Shown: positions 40,312 through 51,598 of the stretch, in pieces
Layout: each line of letters starts with the position of its first letter
How positions within the stretch are numbered: the first letter of the stretch is position 1
Origin: Stomoxys calcitrans
Taxonomy: Eukaryota > Arthropoda > Insecta > Diptera > Muscidae
DNA: 64,000 nt
Assembly (NCBI RefSeq): GCF_963082655.1
Contig: NC_081553.1
Span: forward strand, 153,494,941-153,558,940
Direction: 5' to 3'
Position numbers and translations under genes: made by a program
The notes under the pieces: model-generated
Told to the model about the DNA's origin: nothing
What the model saw: the letters and a program-made list of their open reading frames with translations, nothing else
Databases searched by the model: none

Positions 40312-40428
40312 TTATCTAGAACGGATAAAAATCTTCTCCCCGCCTACTTTGAGGTCAGGCAGTTTGTCTTGATTCTCCATATTAGTATTTCTTAACTCAG
40401 TGTACTCGGCGCTTTCAAACTGATTTGT

Positions 40429-41238
40429 CTAAAAATCAAAGTTATCGTCTTCTGTAATTTCTTCCACTTCGATTCTAGAAAGAGTATTTGCCACAATATT
40501 TTCGGAGCCTTTGTGGTGTATTATTGAAAAATCATATGCCTGGAGTTGTAAAGACCATCTCGCGAGTCGACAACTTAAGTCCTTCAAAGACATTAACCAC
40601 TTTAGACTGGCGTCTGTATTCACAGTAAATTTCATTAATTCCTCACACGGGCGGAATCTCTTAATCGCCAATACGGCAGACAAACACTCGTGCTCTATAA
40701 CTGTGTAGTTCCTTTGGCATGCTTTCAGCTTCTGGGATTCTCCTCCCCATTTTCGGCCTTTTGAAAAAGTACAGCCCCCACTCCATAATCAGAGGCGTCA
40801 CACTGAATGAAAATTTCCCTGTTAAAATCAGGGTGGCGTAACACAGGCGCTGTTGTCAGACAATACTTCAGTCTATCAAAGGCCTCTATGGCCTGTGGAG
40901 TTAATGAAAACTTTTGACCATACATAGATGTTCTGTAGTGAGTAGGCGTATTTTATGGTTAAGGCATTTAATTTCCTAGCACCGAGGCAGAACCTGTTAC
41001 CGGGAATTATTACTACTGTTGTTCTGTTACTCCGAGGACCATTACATTCTTCTATCACGTCAAGTGCCTTGATTACTATTTCTTGAACAGATGGAGACAG
41101 TGGATAATGTTTATCTTTAACTAGTACTGCACTCGATATGGGTTTTGATTTCCATGCCCAATTGTTCCACTTATTCACGGCAATTCCTTCCCAATACTGA
41201 CGGGTGCGCTGGAATCTAAAAGGCCTCGTATTCAACAT
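40429..41238 (-). pseudogene. Ty3/gypsy RT/RNase H remnants
   Basis: 40925-40725: TPQAIEAFDRLKYCLTTAPVLRHPDF and QCDASDYGVGAVLFQ (RNase H start). 40683-40429: FTVNTDASLKWLMSLKDLSCRLARWSLQLQAYDFSIIHHKGSENIVANTLSR (RNase H end; TDHxxL is changed to TDASL). 41238-40876: a poorly conserved RT N-terminal part with LVKDKHYPLSPSVQEIV. The RT palm with its YxDD box is missing between them. Confidence 0.7.
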
Positions 41239-41423
41239 TGACTATTGCATACGGTCTTGGATCTTTCTTAAACTGACTTCGTTTTATGGCCTCGCAAATC
41301 GTGTTTTTTTTATTATTTTGTTCTCTTTTTGACGTTGTCTTAGCATCTTTATTCTTTGTATTTTCTTATTGTGAATGTGCATCATGTAGTTATTATCATC
41401 CTCATTAATTTCTTCATTTACTA

Positions 41424-42037
41424 CGGGCCTATCGCCATTAAAAATTCTAGATGGAAGAAATACATAGTTGCGTTGCCTATCCTCTAAGGGCAAATAGTGC
41501 CGGATTGCAGGGTAGTTTAGCTCCTCTCTGTTCTTGTCACCTAATTGTTCAATGGGTTTGCGGGTTTCTCGTAGGAACGAACATAGTTTGGTAGTGTTTA
41601 AGTGTTGCTTTTGCCTCCAAGCATAATGTATTCCATTTAGTTGTTACTCTTCTCGTCTCAAAACACGGTGCACGGTATGCGGTTCTAAATAAATGGTATG
41701 CAAACATTCGGTTAACAAAAGTGGTGTCCCCGGCCAAGCTAAATATGTCGTTTAGCAATCATTCTGAATGTTTAGGCATATCAATCCGGGTCAAATCATT
41801 AAAAACAAATTGAGAATTACCGCAGCGGTTAATGAATAAACAACCATTCTTATCCTCGAAGAATGGGATCGACCGGGCCTATCGCCATTAAAAATTCTAG
41901 ATCGAATTATTTCATAGTTGCGTTGTCTGTCCTCTGAGGGCAAATAGTGCCGGATTGCAGGGTAGTTTACTTCCTCTGTTCTCGTCACCTAATTGTTCGA
42001 TGGGTTTGCTTATGCGGGTTTCTCGGAGAAACGATGT
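41424..42037 (-). repeat. Internal duplication in the gypsy relic, ~160 bp, 450 bp apart
   Basis: 'cgggcctatcgccattaaaaattctagat' begins at 41424 and at 41874, and about 160 bp match in each, through 'gccggattgcagggtagttta' and 'gtcacctaattgttc.atgggttt' to 'gtttctcg.aggaacga'. The intervening about 290 bp is single-copy. This could result from template switching during reverse transcription or a later duplication. Confidence 0.7.
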
Positions 42038-42384
42038 TTCCCCGCTGCAACCATGTTCTTCCACGAGTTTCCCGTGGCGCAATTCGCTCCCCTCGGGGTT
42101 GGGGTTTTCTGCTTTCCGCACTTAAAATAAAATAGATTCCTCTGTGAGAAGGTACAATCCCTGAAACCGGGACCAGCAATCTGGCATTTCCAACATTTCA
42201 TTTGGGTACTAGTAGCTTCCACCATGTCGTCTTGTTCCTCAAAAGTCTCACAATCAATAGGTTCTTCCTGAATTGCGTTAACGTGTATTGGTCTATTACC
42301 AATGGGGGCTGGCTATGGTAATGGGTCTTTTCTTAAGAAACTCCTTTTAATTTCTAGGCATTCTATCCTTAGCTGTTCGAGTGA

Positions 42385-42915
42385 CTACACAGGCATGAAA
42401 TAAACTATTCTCGACAGGGATTTGCAAAGATTCTTCTTAACTAGTGAAATCATTTCATATTCTGATACTGGCCTCTCTAATTTAGACCTCATAAGATTCA
42501 CATCATGAAAGAATGCATCAATTGTTTCCCCAGGCATCTGCTTACATTCCAACAAATCCCTTATCTCCGCACAACAGGTGCGTCTAGTCTGGAATCTCTC
42601 TATCAACGCGTGTTTTAATGAATACCAGTTGGAAACATTATTGGTTCTCTGTAGGAGCCAAAACCATTCATAGGCCGGCCCGGATACTAAAATGTAAATG
42701 TGAATTTCATTCAGAATATCGTCCCATGCTAACCTATAGTGTTGCTGGAAATACTCTAATCTATAAATGAAATCTTCCACAGATAAGGTATTTGGCTTCC
42801 CAGGAAAATTTAACCCAAAACGTTCAACTTTTATATCTTGATGTCCATTAATAATTGACGGTGTACCTCCCTCAGTGGACAATCTAGAAACAGCCTCATT
42901 TAATTTGTTGACCAC
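42385..42915 (-). pseudogene. Ty3/gypsy Gag, capsid part
   Basis: 176 codons with a retrotransposon Gag capsid pattern: FGLNFPGKPNTLSVEDFIYRLE, YILVSGPAYEWFWLL, and the C-terminal MPGETIDAFFHDVNLMRSKLERPVSEYEMISLVKKNL. These are the typical Ty3/gypsy-type capsid phrases (x-F-x-G-x..L-x-F and E-x-x-x-x-F-x-x-x-x). It is separated from the N-terminal frame by a stop at 42916. Confidence 0.8.
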
Positions 42916-42918
42916 TGA

Positions 42919-43251
42919 TTACACTTTCTCCATCTCTCTTGCTATGCTCACGCTCTCATATTCAATACTCTTAATTCTCTGATCCTCTTCCCTTAGATTG
43001 TCTCTTTCTACGTAGGCCTGGGTACTCTCCTGTGATGCTCTAGATGTCGCGTTAGTACTGGCATTAGAATTGGTGATAGGTTCGGATAAATCCCTAATAA
43101 ACCCATCTCTATTCGAGTCTGGCTCCATTCTTACTCCGTAGCCCTTTTTCTTAAATTTCGGTTTAGGTGTTTGCCCCGTAATTCTACTAATGTCAAATCT
43201 TAGTGATCTATTTCTCTTGGTGCGTCTTTTATCCGCAGCGTTTTCACTCAT
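42919..43251 (-). CDS. Ty3/gypsy Gag, N-terminal part
   Basis: 110 codons starting MSENAADKRRTKRNR, basic, then Ser/Asn-rich and ending in an acidic helix. It lies directly upstream of the capsid segment; a single stop (TGA/TAA-type change at 42916-42918) separates them. Its ATG is close to the Helitron-like insertion on the right, and is the likely Gag start. Confidence 0.6.
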   Translation of the reverse strand: MSENAADKRRTKRNRSLRFDISRITGQTPKPKFKKKGYGVRMEPDSNRDGFIRDLSEPITNSNASTNATSRASQESTQAYVERDNLREEDQRIKSIEYESVSIAREMEKV

Positions 43252-43294
43252 TAGCTTTCTTAATAATGTACTAAGTCAGAAAAATTGATTGTTA

Positions 43295-45173
43295 TCTTCT
43301 TTTTCTTATATAAAAATCAATTTGTGTTTGTTTGTTGGTTTATCGGTTTGTTTGTTTATGTGTTCCTTATAGACTCAAATACGGCTAAGCCAGAAACGCC
43401 AGATCTCAGAGATGGGTGGTGCGATTTCAGCGAAATTTTGTGTGCTTTCTTATAGTAACCTAAAAACTAAAATTCGGTATCCAAATTTCGGATGGGGTAC
43501 TTAGGGGGGCCGCCCCAAACTTGCCAAATATTTATATTAACCAATCACGACAATATGGGACTCAAATTAGTGGTATTTAAGATTAGAAAAAGTATCTGAT
43601 ATCGAATTGTCAGACCAAGTGTTTGGGGGACCACACAAACCCGCAAAACACCCCTATATCGGACATATTTACCGACCATTTCAATATGGGACTCAAATGA
43701 AAGGTATTTGTGGGAATACTAATCTGAAATCCAAATATAGGACCACGTTTCTGGGGTTCCACCCCTTACACAGAACAAACCCCAAACAGGACTTATTTAC
43801 TAACCATGGCAATATGAGACTTAAATAAAAGCTATTTGAGTGTAGAATACGAATCTGATACCCAAATGTGAGACCAAGTTTTTGTGGGGCCGCCCCTCCC
43901 TAAAAACATTCCCCAAAGAGGACAAATTTGCGACCATAGCAATATGGAGCTCAAATGAAAGGTATTTGAAAGTAAAGCAAGAATCTGATATCAATATTCG
44001 GAAAAGGTGTCTATGGGGCCACCCCATCATCATAACTCCATCCATATAGGAAGTATTTGCTGACCATTACAATATGGAGCTCAAATAAGAGATACTTAAG
44101 AGTAGAACACGCCCCCCCCCATCCCCCAAAACACCCCTCGAACCGGTCATGTTTGCCGACTATGGAAATATGGGGCTAATATGAAAGGTATTTGGGAGTA
44201 GGGACCAAACTGTCTAGGGGACGTCCCACCACTATACCAACCCCAAATAGAACGTATTTGCTCACCAAGACAATTTGGGCCTTCAAGACAGTGAAGCACG
44301 ATATTGATAGTTTTTTTGGGTCCATACCCCTAACCGGACATATTTGCTGTCTTTTGCAATAAGGGGTTTAAATGAAAGGTATTTGAGATTAGAAAACGAA
44401 TTTGATACCCAATTTCGAGGCTAATGGAAATGTGGGGTTCTAATAAATGATAAATAGATACATGAGAATAGAGCGCGATGCTGATATATTTTCAGGGCTT
44501 AGTGTTTGAGGGACAACCCCATTCCCCAAAACACCCCTAAATCGGGCATATTTACCGAACATGTCAATGTGGGGCTCAAATGAAAGGTATTGGGGAGTAG
44601 GGCACGAAATTGATACCCACTTTCGGGACCAATTTTAAGGGGGTCTACCCCTTTTGCAGAATACACCACACACAGAAATTATTTACTGACTATCGCAATA
44701 TGGGGTTCAAATAAAGCTATTTGGGAGTAGAATGCGAATCTGAAATCCAAATCTATTTGGGGCACCTCCCGTTCCTCAAAACACCCACAAAAGGTTAAAA
44801 ATTTACCGACCATGCCGTGCCAATATGTGGCTCAAATGATAAGTATTTGAGATTAGAAAACGAATTTGATAACCAATTTTGGGGCCAAGTGATCGGGGGA
44901 CGCCTTAGTCTACAAACTCTACTTAAACCAATCCTGATATTTTTTCAGGCCAAGTATCTGGGGGACCACCTCACCCCCTAAAACACACCTAATCGGACAT
45001 CATGAGAATATCGGGCTAAAATAAAGCCTTTTAAGAGTGGAGTACATCTAACTTCCAAACTTAAATGACATTAAACCCTCCGAGCGAATTCGTAGTCCAA
45101 TAAAGATCATATGGGAATCAGTTTAATTCACTTATATTGTTATACTGTTAGTCAAGCGATATGCATATACTAT
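43295..45173 (+). repeat. Helitron-like tandem-unit repeat, block 2 left part
   Basis: It starts near A|TC at 43294/43295, with 'tcttatataaaaatcaatttgtgtttgtttgtt...ccttatagactcaaa.acggct', a start widely seen in insect Helitron-like repeats. ~130-bp units follow ('ggtatttg' at 43571, 43702, 43960, 44187, 44378, 44587 and others). It is interrupted at 45174 by the CsRn1-type element and ends at 49902 (CTAG, followed by T). Confidence 0.7.
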
Positions 45174-45509
45174 TGACGTGGTATCAGTAACAAAAAGTAA
45201 AACGCCAACAATTAAAAAATTAACGATTATTTTATTTTGTCTTCCTGACACGTCTAGTTAAGTTTTGAGAATAAAAAAAAATTGTACAATGAATATGACA
45301 ATAAAAATCAAAGCCTACTACATCTAGCAATATTTTAAGATTCCAAAATTATTTGAATACAAAAACAAACAAGTTATTTTAAAGGCTACTAGTTAGAGAA
45401 AAATTTTAAATAGAGTTATTTGAAATTAACAAAGGAAATGAAATTTAAACTTAATTTGTTAAAAATTAAAATTATTTGATGTAGGAATAATAATTGTGGA
45501 ACCACCACA
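45174..45509 (-). repeat. CsRn1-type 3' LTR
   Basis: 336 bp. It contains 'ttcctgacacgtctagttaagtt' (about 45242-45264), which is missing in the other LTR. Next to it on the inner side is the polypurine tract, AGGAAGGGGGTAT on the element strand (45510-45522). Confidence 0.9.
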
Positions 45510-45535
45510 ATACCCCCTTCCTAGTGACAACGAAA

Positions 45536-45805
45536 TTAGACACCAGGGGCAAAGGTTACTCTTTTACCAGATCTTAGTGTTATTGATTGAGTTTTAGTAT
45601 CTTCAGGTATTGAAGTGGGTTTCTTTTCATGAATACAGTCGTTCTCATTGAAAATGTATGCTGGTTTCAGGCGGTCAATTGATATTACTTTTTCACTTCC
45701 ATTTTGCATGATTTTAAATATTTTATCGGTTCTGGAAATCACTATATGAACCTTCATATGCCGGCTGAAGAGGTTTTCTAACTGCATCAATTCGTACGAA
45801 AACAT
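45536..45805 (-). pseudogene. CsRn1-type integrase C-terminal part
   Basis: 89 codons with HVVISRTDKIFKIMQNGSEKVISIDRLKPAYIF-type sequence (the GPY/F-like chromatin or DNA-binding C-terminal module), then a basic tail with SGKRVTFAPGV before the stop near the polypurine tract. The frame is shifted relative to the core segment 45723-46307. Confidence 0.7.
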
Positions 45806-46307
45806 GAGAACAGTCCTTTAAATTATTAGGGACAAAAACGTTGCGGGTACCTTGTCGTAAAGCTGGAGTTGGCTTAAGTTGTTCCATCGCAGATCGAAAA
45901 AAATCTATCCAATTATCGGAGTATTTCGCTTTAGCACTTTCGAAGAATTCACCCGGAAGTCGTACATTAGCTCCATATACCATTTCAGCTGATGAATAGC
46001 CAATATCTTGAATAACAGCTGAGTGTAATCCCATCATGACGATTGGTAGTGCTTCTACCCAGTTATCAGATTTGTAAAATTTAATTGCAGCTTTCAGTGT
46101 TCTGTGCCATCGTTCTATTTGGCCATTACTCTGGGCATGATATGGCGTTGTATGAACTACTTTTACTCCAAGCAATCTCGAAAACTCACGAAAGAGAACA
46201 GACCCAAACTGCCTCCCCTGATCGGTGGTTAAATACGAGGGACCTCCATAACGAGAAATACAAATAGATAAAAAGGCAAATGCGACTGAGAAAGCGGTTA
46301 TGTCCAC
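45723..46307 (-). pseudogene. CsRn1-type integrase core
   Basis: It carries YGGPSYLTTDQGRQFGS (second Asp region) and HAQSNGQIERWHRTLK (the Glu in the NGQIER motif), followed by ALPIVMMGLHSAVIQDIGYSSAEMVYG. The first Asp region lies in 46310-46600 in another frame (SMDIVGPLPL-like), so the core is broken. Residues look well conserved, which suggests inactivation is not very old. Confidence 0.8.
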
Positions 46308-46724
46308 TAATGGTATAGCCTCTGTCCATCTATTGTAGTAAAACGATCAATGCACTTTAGAACATACCTGTAGTTTTGGCATAAAGGTAGGGGTCCGACT
46401 ATATCCATGCTAACATGTTTGAATCGTTGAGAAGGTAATTCAAAATTTCCAAGCGGGCTTTTAACATGACGATTAACTTTTGATTTTTTACATGTTATAC
46501 AGCATTTTGTCCACTGTCGAATGTCCTTGCAAATTGATGGCCAAATGAAACGAGACTTAATGGCATTAACTGTGGACTGAATACCAAGATGTGCAATTCC
46601 GTGTATATAATCGTAAAGTGGCTTACGAAATTCTTGCGTTACATATGGACGTACTGTTTTGGTTTTGAATCCGGAACTACCATTTTCTTGAAAATAAGTG
46701 AAGTGTTTCCTTGTAATAATTCTT

Positions 46725-47090
46725 TCAGCTCATCGTCAGTTTCTTGCGATACGGATAGTGCTTTGTCGTCAAGTGGTGTTGGCATAGATATTGCATCCAT
46801 TCTTGATAATGCGTCAGCAACGACATTTTCTTTACCAGAAACATGCCGAATGTCGACTGTATGTTCAATATATAATCAAGATGTCTTATCTGCAGTGGGG
46901 ACGATTTTTCTGGCTTCTGCTTAAAAGCATAAATTAATGGCTTGTGATCAGTGTATATACAGAACTCTCTACCCTCCAAAAAGTACTGGAAATGTTTAAG
47001 AGCCGAATATGCTGCAAGAAGCTCTCTATCATAGGCACTGTACTTGGTTTGAGTATAAAATGCTATGAATAAAATGCTATAGGCCTCCAC
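46725..47090 (-). pseudogene. CsRn1-type RNase H
   Basis: 121 codons: YSAYDRELLAAYSALKHFQYFLEGREFCIYTDHKPLIYAF, the RNase H and connection of gypsy-type pol, ending in a linker-like LTTKHYPYRKKL. It overlaps the end of the RT frame by a frameshift at about 47070. Confidence 0.8.
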
Positions 47091-48211
47091 TCACCATTTT
47101 CCAATTGTTGTAGCATTCCACCCATGCCGGTATCCGATGCATCTATCCAAAGGGAAGTTGAGGCCAATTGCTGTTTGCACTGCTCAAAATCGTTGATTAA
47201 TTCATCAGTCCAAGCAATTTTTGCGTCTTTACTCTTTTTGTTGTCAGAGCAAAGTGCGTGCAGATTGGATTGACACTGAGGTGCATTGGGCATAAACCGA
47301 CGATAGAAATTCAGCATCCCTAGAAATCGACGCAAATCCTTTTCACTTTCGGGCAATTTGTGACTTTTAATAACTTCCACTTGTGCAGGAAGTGGCTTTA
47401 CACCATTGGTTGTGACCAGATATCCCAAAAATTCTATTTCGGAAACACCAAAGACAGACTTGTTCTTATTAATGGTAACGCCAAATTTTGAAAATCGTTG
47501 AAATAGCTCTTTTAAGTCCTCATAGTGTTCCTCCCCCATTATTTGAAGCGATTGAAGAATATCGTCGATGTATGCATAGCAAAAATCTAATCCTTGAACA
47601 ACCTCGTTGATAAAGCGCTGAAAGGATTGTGCGGCATTAAATAATCCAAAGGTCATCCTGGGAAACTCCAATAAGCCTATTGGTGTTATAATTGCCGTCT
47701 TTTCAATAGCGGTTTCTTCGACAGGAATCTGGATGTAAGCCTTTACGAGATCTACTTTGCTGAATATTTTCTTACCGCTCAACATGTGACCAAAATCTTG
47801 AATATGAGGCACTGGGTAGCGGTCGGGTGTTGTCACAGCATTTAATCCTCGATAATCGCCACATGGACGCCATTCTCCGTTTGCTTTTCGGACTAAATGT
47901 AATGGGCTGGCCCAAGGATTTTTTGAAGGACGACAGATTCCCTTCTTTACAATCAAATCAAATTCTTGTTTCACAATTTTCAGTTTTTCTGGTGCTAGTC
48001 TCCTTGCTTTTGAATGTAAAGGTGGACCCGTTGTTTCGATGTGCTGTTTTACAGAGTGCTTGACATTTAAAATCTTACCTTCAGCTTGTGTCAAATCTGG
48101 AAATTGCTGCAGTAATGCATAGAATCTCGAATTTTCGGAAAGAGATTTTATCGAGTTAAGATCGCTGGAACATAGCGTACCTTTACTTCCTGATTTAGTT
48201 GCATTATCCAT
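47063..48211 (-). pseudogene. CsRn1-type reverse transcriptase
   Basis: 382 codons with all RT motifs: KIVKQEFDLIVKKGICRPSKNPWASPLHLV, WRPCGDYRGLNAVTTPDRYPVPHI, FSKVDLVKAYIQIPV, FGLFNAAQSFQRFI and CYAYIDDILQS (YIDD). The connection and RNase H start follow up to WIDASDTGMGGML. This frame is open and looks functional; the surrounding frames are broken. Confidence 0.88.
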
Positions 48212-48304
48212 AAGACGATTATTTTTAACATCGACTAATAATCCAAAATGACTTAGGAAGTCAGCTCCAATTATGGGTCTGTTTACATCAGCGAGAATAA
48301 AAGT

Positions 48305-48592
48305 TCACGTAAAATTTCTTTTCAATCCCAAAGATAAAGACAATTTTACAGTGCCATATGTTTTAATGGATGATTGATTAGCAGCAAACAACTCAAGAGC
48401 TAAAGGATGTTGCTGTTTTTCTGCCAAACTTGCAGGAAACACCGAGACGTCCGCGCCAGTATCAATAAAAAACTCATAATTTAGTTTATTATCACGCAGA
48501 AATAGGCGACATATTTCTCGGCTATCCAGGTCCGTCACCATAGACGAGGTGCTATCTAGTTTTCCGATGGATGGTTTGCCGAAAATGAGCAA
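48305..48592 (-). pseudogene. CsRn1-type aspartic protease
   Basis: FFIDTGADVSVFPAS carries the catalytic DTGA. The beginning (CRLFLRDNKLNY) and the later ANQSSIKTYGTVKLSLSLGLKR fit retropepsin strands, and the frame stops at 48305 before the usual end, continuing into RT in another frame. Confidence 0.8.
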
Positions 48593-49453
48593 GGCTGCAC
48601 ACTTTTTGTTGCACGTTCTGCAAACTTGTTATGATACCAACACAAATGCTTACCTTGCTTTCTTCCACTTGACCGACCTCTAGATTTGGAACGACTTCTG
48701 ATACCATTAGCCATCGCTTCAACCGTTTTTGTCAGCTCGTCGATTTTCAATTGCAAATTTCGTATTTGTGACATTGCATTAGATTCTGAAGATTTTGTTG
48801 AAATTGCACTGATATCCCAAGGCTCCGCAGTATCAGCGTTTTTGTCTGCCATATGAGCTAATTTATGTAAGGACTCACTGCTTACCGATAAAATAGCTTG
48901 CATCTGTTTGGGAAGGCGTTACATCCATAAGGATCTTAATACTTCATCAGAAACTTTGTTTGCAGCTAAACATATCATCTCCCGAAGAAGTGCAGACGGT
49001 TTCTTATCGCCAATTTCTATTTCTCGCAATAGCCGTTTTAAACGTTTCTCTTCTGAATCCATAAATCGTTCCTGTATGTTCTTCTTCCGCGTCTCGTACA
49101 TATTCGATTCTGGAGGATTCAGTAATATGTCACTTACTTCGGAAAGAGTGCTAGCATCAATAGATCCAACGATGGTATGAAATTTTGTGGTATCCGATGT
49201 AATGCCTGATGTTATGAAGTGGCTTTCAATTTGCTTGAACCATAACGCCGGGTTATTATGGTGGAATCTTGACCGCAACTCTGGAAACTTCTTGTTGTCC
49301 TGAGGCTAAGGGCTCGTCCATAATTGAATTCATAATCCTATTGCCTTGTTCCGGTGTTGGTGGACTTACTCCTGGTAGAAGGATTTTGTCTTGATTCTCT
49401 CCGTCGCCATGAACTGCATTTCTTTGTGGAGTATGAAACATTTTGCTTTTCAA
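48556..49453 (-). pseudogene. CsRn1-type Gag (frame-broken)
   Basis: Pieces 49453-49256 (start, MKSKMFHTPQRNAVHG), 49278-48919 (capsid: HHNNPALWFKQIESHFITSGITSDTTKFHTIVGS) and 48903-48556 (MQAILSVSSESLHKLAHMADK, then a basic stretch and HLCWYHNKF...KSVQPCSF). The last motif is the CHCC zinc motif (CWYHxxF..A..C..PC) of the CsRn1 family, with the third Cys replaced by Ser. The capsid and zinc parts are separated by a frameshift at about 48910. Confidence 0.85.
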
Positions 49454-49458
49454 TGTTT

Positions 49459-49471
49459 GTCGGGGTCACCA
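49459..49471 (-). other. Primer binding site, tRNA-Trp
   Basis: On the element strand TGGTGACCCCGAC lies two bases inside the 5' LTR. Its complement GTCGGGGTCACCA fits the 3' end of insect tRNA-Trp, the primer of the CsRn1 family. Confidence 0.8.
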
Positions 49472-49473
49472 AT

Positions 49474-49786
49474 TGACGTGGTATCAGTAACAAAAAGTAA
49501 AACGCCAACAATTAAAAAATTAACGAATATTTTATTTTGTCTTGAGAATAAAAAAAAAAAATTGTACAATGAATATGACAATCAAAGCCTACTACATCTA
49601 GCAATATTTCAAGATTCCAAAATTATTTGAATACAAAAACAAACAAGTTATTCCAAAGGCTACTAGTTAGAGAAAAATAGTTTAAAATAGAGTTATTTGA
49701 AATTAACAAAGGCAATAAAATTTAAACTTAATTTGTTAAAAATTAAAATTATTTGATGTAGGAATAATAATTGTGGAACCACCACA
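49474..49786 (-). repeat. CsRn1-type 5' LTR
   Basis: 313 bp, otherwise the same as the other LTR but lacking the about 23-bp segment described there, plus a few indels in A runs and several substitutions. LTR divergence shows the insertion is older than the BEL element. Confidence 0.9.
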
Positions 49787-49902
49787 CTATTTTAGTAGAA
49801 TGGTTTTTCAAGAAAAGCTCTTGAATTGTCGAAAATAAATATTCAAAGGATAATTTTGTTCCGTATAAAGTAAAAGAAGTTGGAGCGGACCAGTTCAGCT
49901 AG
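49787..49902 (+). repeat. Helitron-like repeat, block 2 right end
   Basis: Continues 45173 after the CsRn1-type element: 'ttgtcgaaaataaatattcaaaggataattttgttccg...' matches 8430-8487. The 3' end is GGACCAGTTCAGCTAG at 49887-49902, followed by T. Confidence 0.7.
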
Positions 49903-50686
49903 TTTAATTATGAAATTGAATTTTTCATAAATATAAAAAAAACGTTTTGGTTTTGGTTAAATAAAAAAAAAAACACATTAACAACAAATTTAAAAACGCT
50001 CGTATGACAAAACACCAATTGGATGTATAATTAATAAATAATTAAAAATGATTAAAACTGATTTGTTTGTTAGAAGAGGTAAAACACAAACGACGTACAT
50101 TAATTATTAGACATAAATTTAGTTCAAAATAATTGATATGTATTTATAGTTAAAACTGGTTGCAAAGGTTTTAGATAATCAATATTTACTTGCGAGAGGT
50201 TATAGGATGTGTATTCAATTGCCAGTGTAAAGTGTGTGGAAAATTTTCTTTGTGTGAACAAAAAAAATCTATTATTAAAGTGTCCTAATACGTACTATTA
50301 CACAGCCATTACATTTACGAAAAGAAATTTAACCCTCAAGCTATTGACGTTACTTTATTAAAAAATCACAGAAAGAACAAAAAACAGGTCATAAGACAAT
50401 ATATTCGTTGTTACATATGACAAACAAGTGCTATTGCACTAGACTCTATCAATCTAAAAACGAGTATTTCCTCATGACCTATGCTAAATATTGCACAATA
50501 GTCATATTTTATTCAAAAATATGGTTGCAATATCTGCAAGATTCCAAGGCAACGCGTTACCACACTTTAAATATATTTTACCCTATTGTCTATTGGCGCA
50601 AACTTCTTTGCGCTCGAAAGTTGGCTTGGTATCATATTACCATGGTTTTGGCGATTCGACATTGTCATTTAATTTGGGCGCCATAT
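49903..50686 (-). other. Leader of the decayed Ty3/gypsy element (probable)
   Basis: AT-rich sequence between the Helitron-like repeat and a primer-site-like TGGCGCCCAA (element strand, 50674-50683), which fits the 3' end of a tRNA-Lys. Only 10 bases match. It would be the leader upstream of gag at 43251 before the nested insertions. The open frame 50408-51013 runs across this boundary and is not supported. Confidence 0.4.
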
Positions 50687-51598
50687 TGTTACATGCTGCC
50701 TATTGTGGCGCTGAGATGGAGTTCAGCTAGCCATCTATCGCCTCTCAAGCAGGTTCCAAGCCTTCCACCATTAGCCCAGGAGAATGAACAAATAAATAAA
50801 AATGGTAGGTTATCTAAATACTACAAACAAACACAAACACTTCGTATACTGATAACGACGGAACTTGATGGAATTGTTCCCACATTTTACCCGCCCAACC
50901 TTGGCCCTTTAGTCCAAATGAATATAAATTTGAAAAGGGCCCCTGTTTCCACACACACTTACCTTATGACAACATACACCCTATACCCACATAGAAAAAT
51001 ATTTTACATTTAGTTTTATTAATAAAAGTCCTTAAATAACCTAACATTAAGACATTACAATAAACCCTTTTTTAGTAAAGAAATACACAAAAAAGAAATA
51101 TATATCTATAATTTTCTATCACCAGTAGATCTTTACCTTATCTTTTGTGAGCCACTTGGCACGAATTCGCATTAAAAAAAGAGCATATAGAGGAGGCTTT
51201 TTATATCCAATAAAAAAACTTAATTTGGTCTATATGGTTTCTCGGCTAACCCTGCGCTCACTAACAATTTAAAATTTCTGGTATTAAGCACTTAACCTAG
51301 AGGCTTATTTTTCAATTTTTAATTTACGATAATTTATCCAACAGATTTAAGAAATTATTTTTCTGGTATTCTTGTGATGCTTTTCTTCCTGGTTTATGAT
51401 ACTTTTTTGGCTTACCTAAAAATCGTATTTGCCTCTATTTCATTCCGTCGCCTTTTCGCCCATGTAAGAAGTAATTACCCGAACACAAATTTTCACCAAG
51501 GTAAGTTGAATAGCAATAATTTTACCTGGACTTTCACTTGACTCTCGACATGACTGCGCTGAACCTTACTGAGGCGGTTTCTTGCTGAGGACGCTACA
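50687..51598 (-). repeat. Possible 5' LTR of the decayed Ty3/gypsy element
   Basis: 912 bp that on the element strand start TGTAGCGTCC and end ATGTAACA, three bases before the tRNA-Lys-like primer site. TG...CA ends and position are the only evidence, because the opposite LTR is lost. No internal coding. If wrong, this stretch is unexplained sequence without a gene. Confidence 0.35.

Larger units (their letters stand above)
39430..43294 (-). mobile_element. Decayed Ty3/gypsy retrotransposon, coding part
   Basis: From right to left: gag (43251-42385), a scrambled zinc/protease region with an internal duplication (42300-41280), RT and RNase H scraps (41240-40430), integrase scraps (40311-39686). 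Many frameshifts. The left (3') end with its LTR is lost at the LOA-like LINE. The right end continues at 49903 beyond a nested Helitron-like repeat, to a possible 5' LTR at 50687-51598. Confidence 0.75.
45174..49786 (-). mobile_element. CsRn1-type Ty3/gypsy LTR retrotransposon
   Basis: 4613 bp on the minus strand, flanked by a perfect CTAT duplication (45170-45173 and 49787-49790). The LTRs are 45174-45509 (336 bp) and 49474-49786 (313 bp), TGACGTGG...ACCACCACA on the plus strand. A tRNA-Trp primer site and a Gag with a CHCC-type zinc motif identify the CsRn1 family. Order: gag, protease, RT, RNase H, integrase. All domains are present but interrupted, so it is inactive. It sits inside the Helitron-like repeat. 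Confidence 0.9.

Noticed and set aside
50408..51013. 201-codon plus-strand frame
   Set aside because: Unusual composition and no recognisable motif; crosses a likely leader/LTR boundary of a minus-strand gypsy element.
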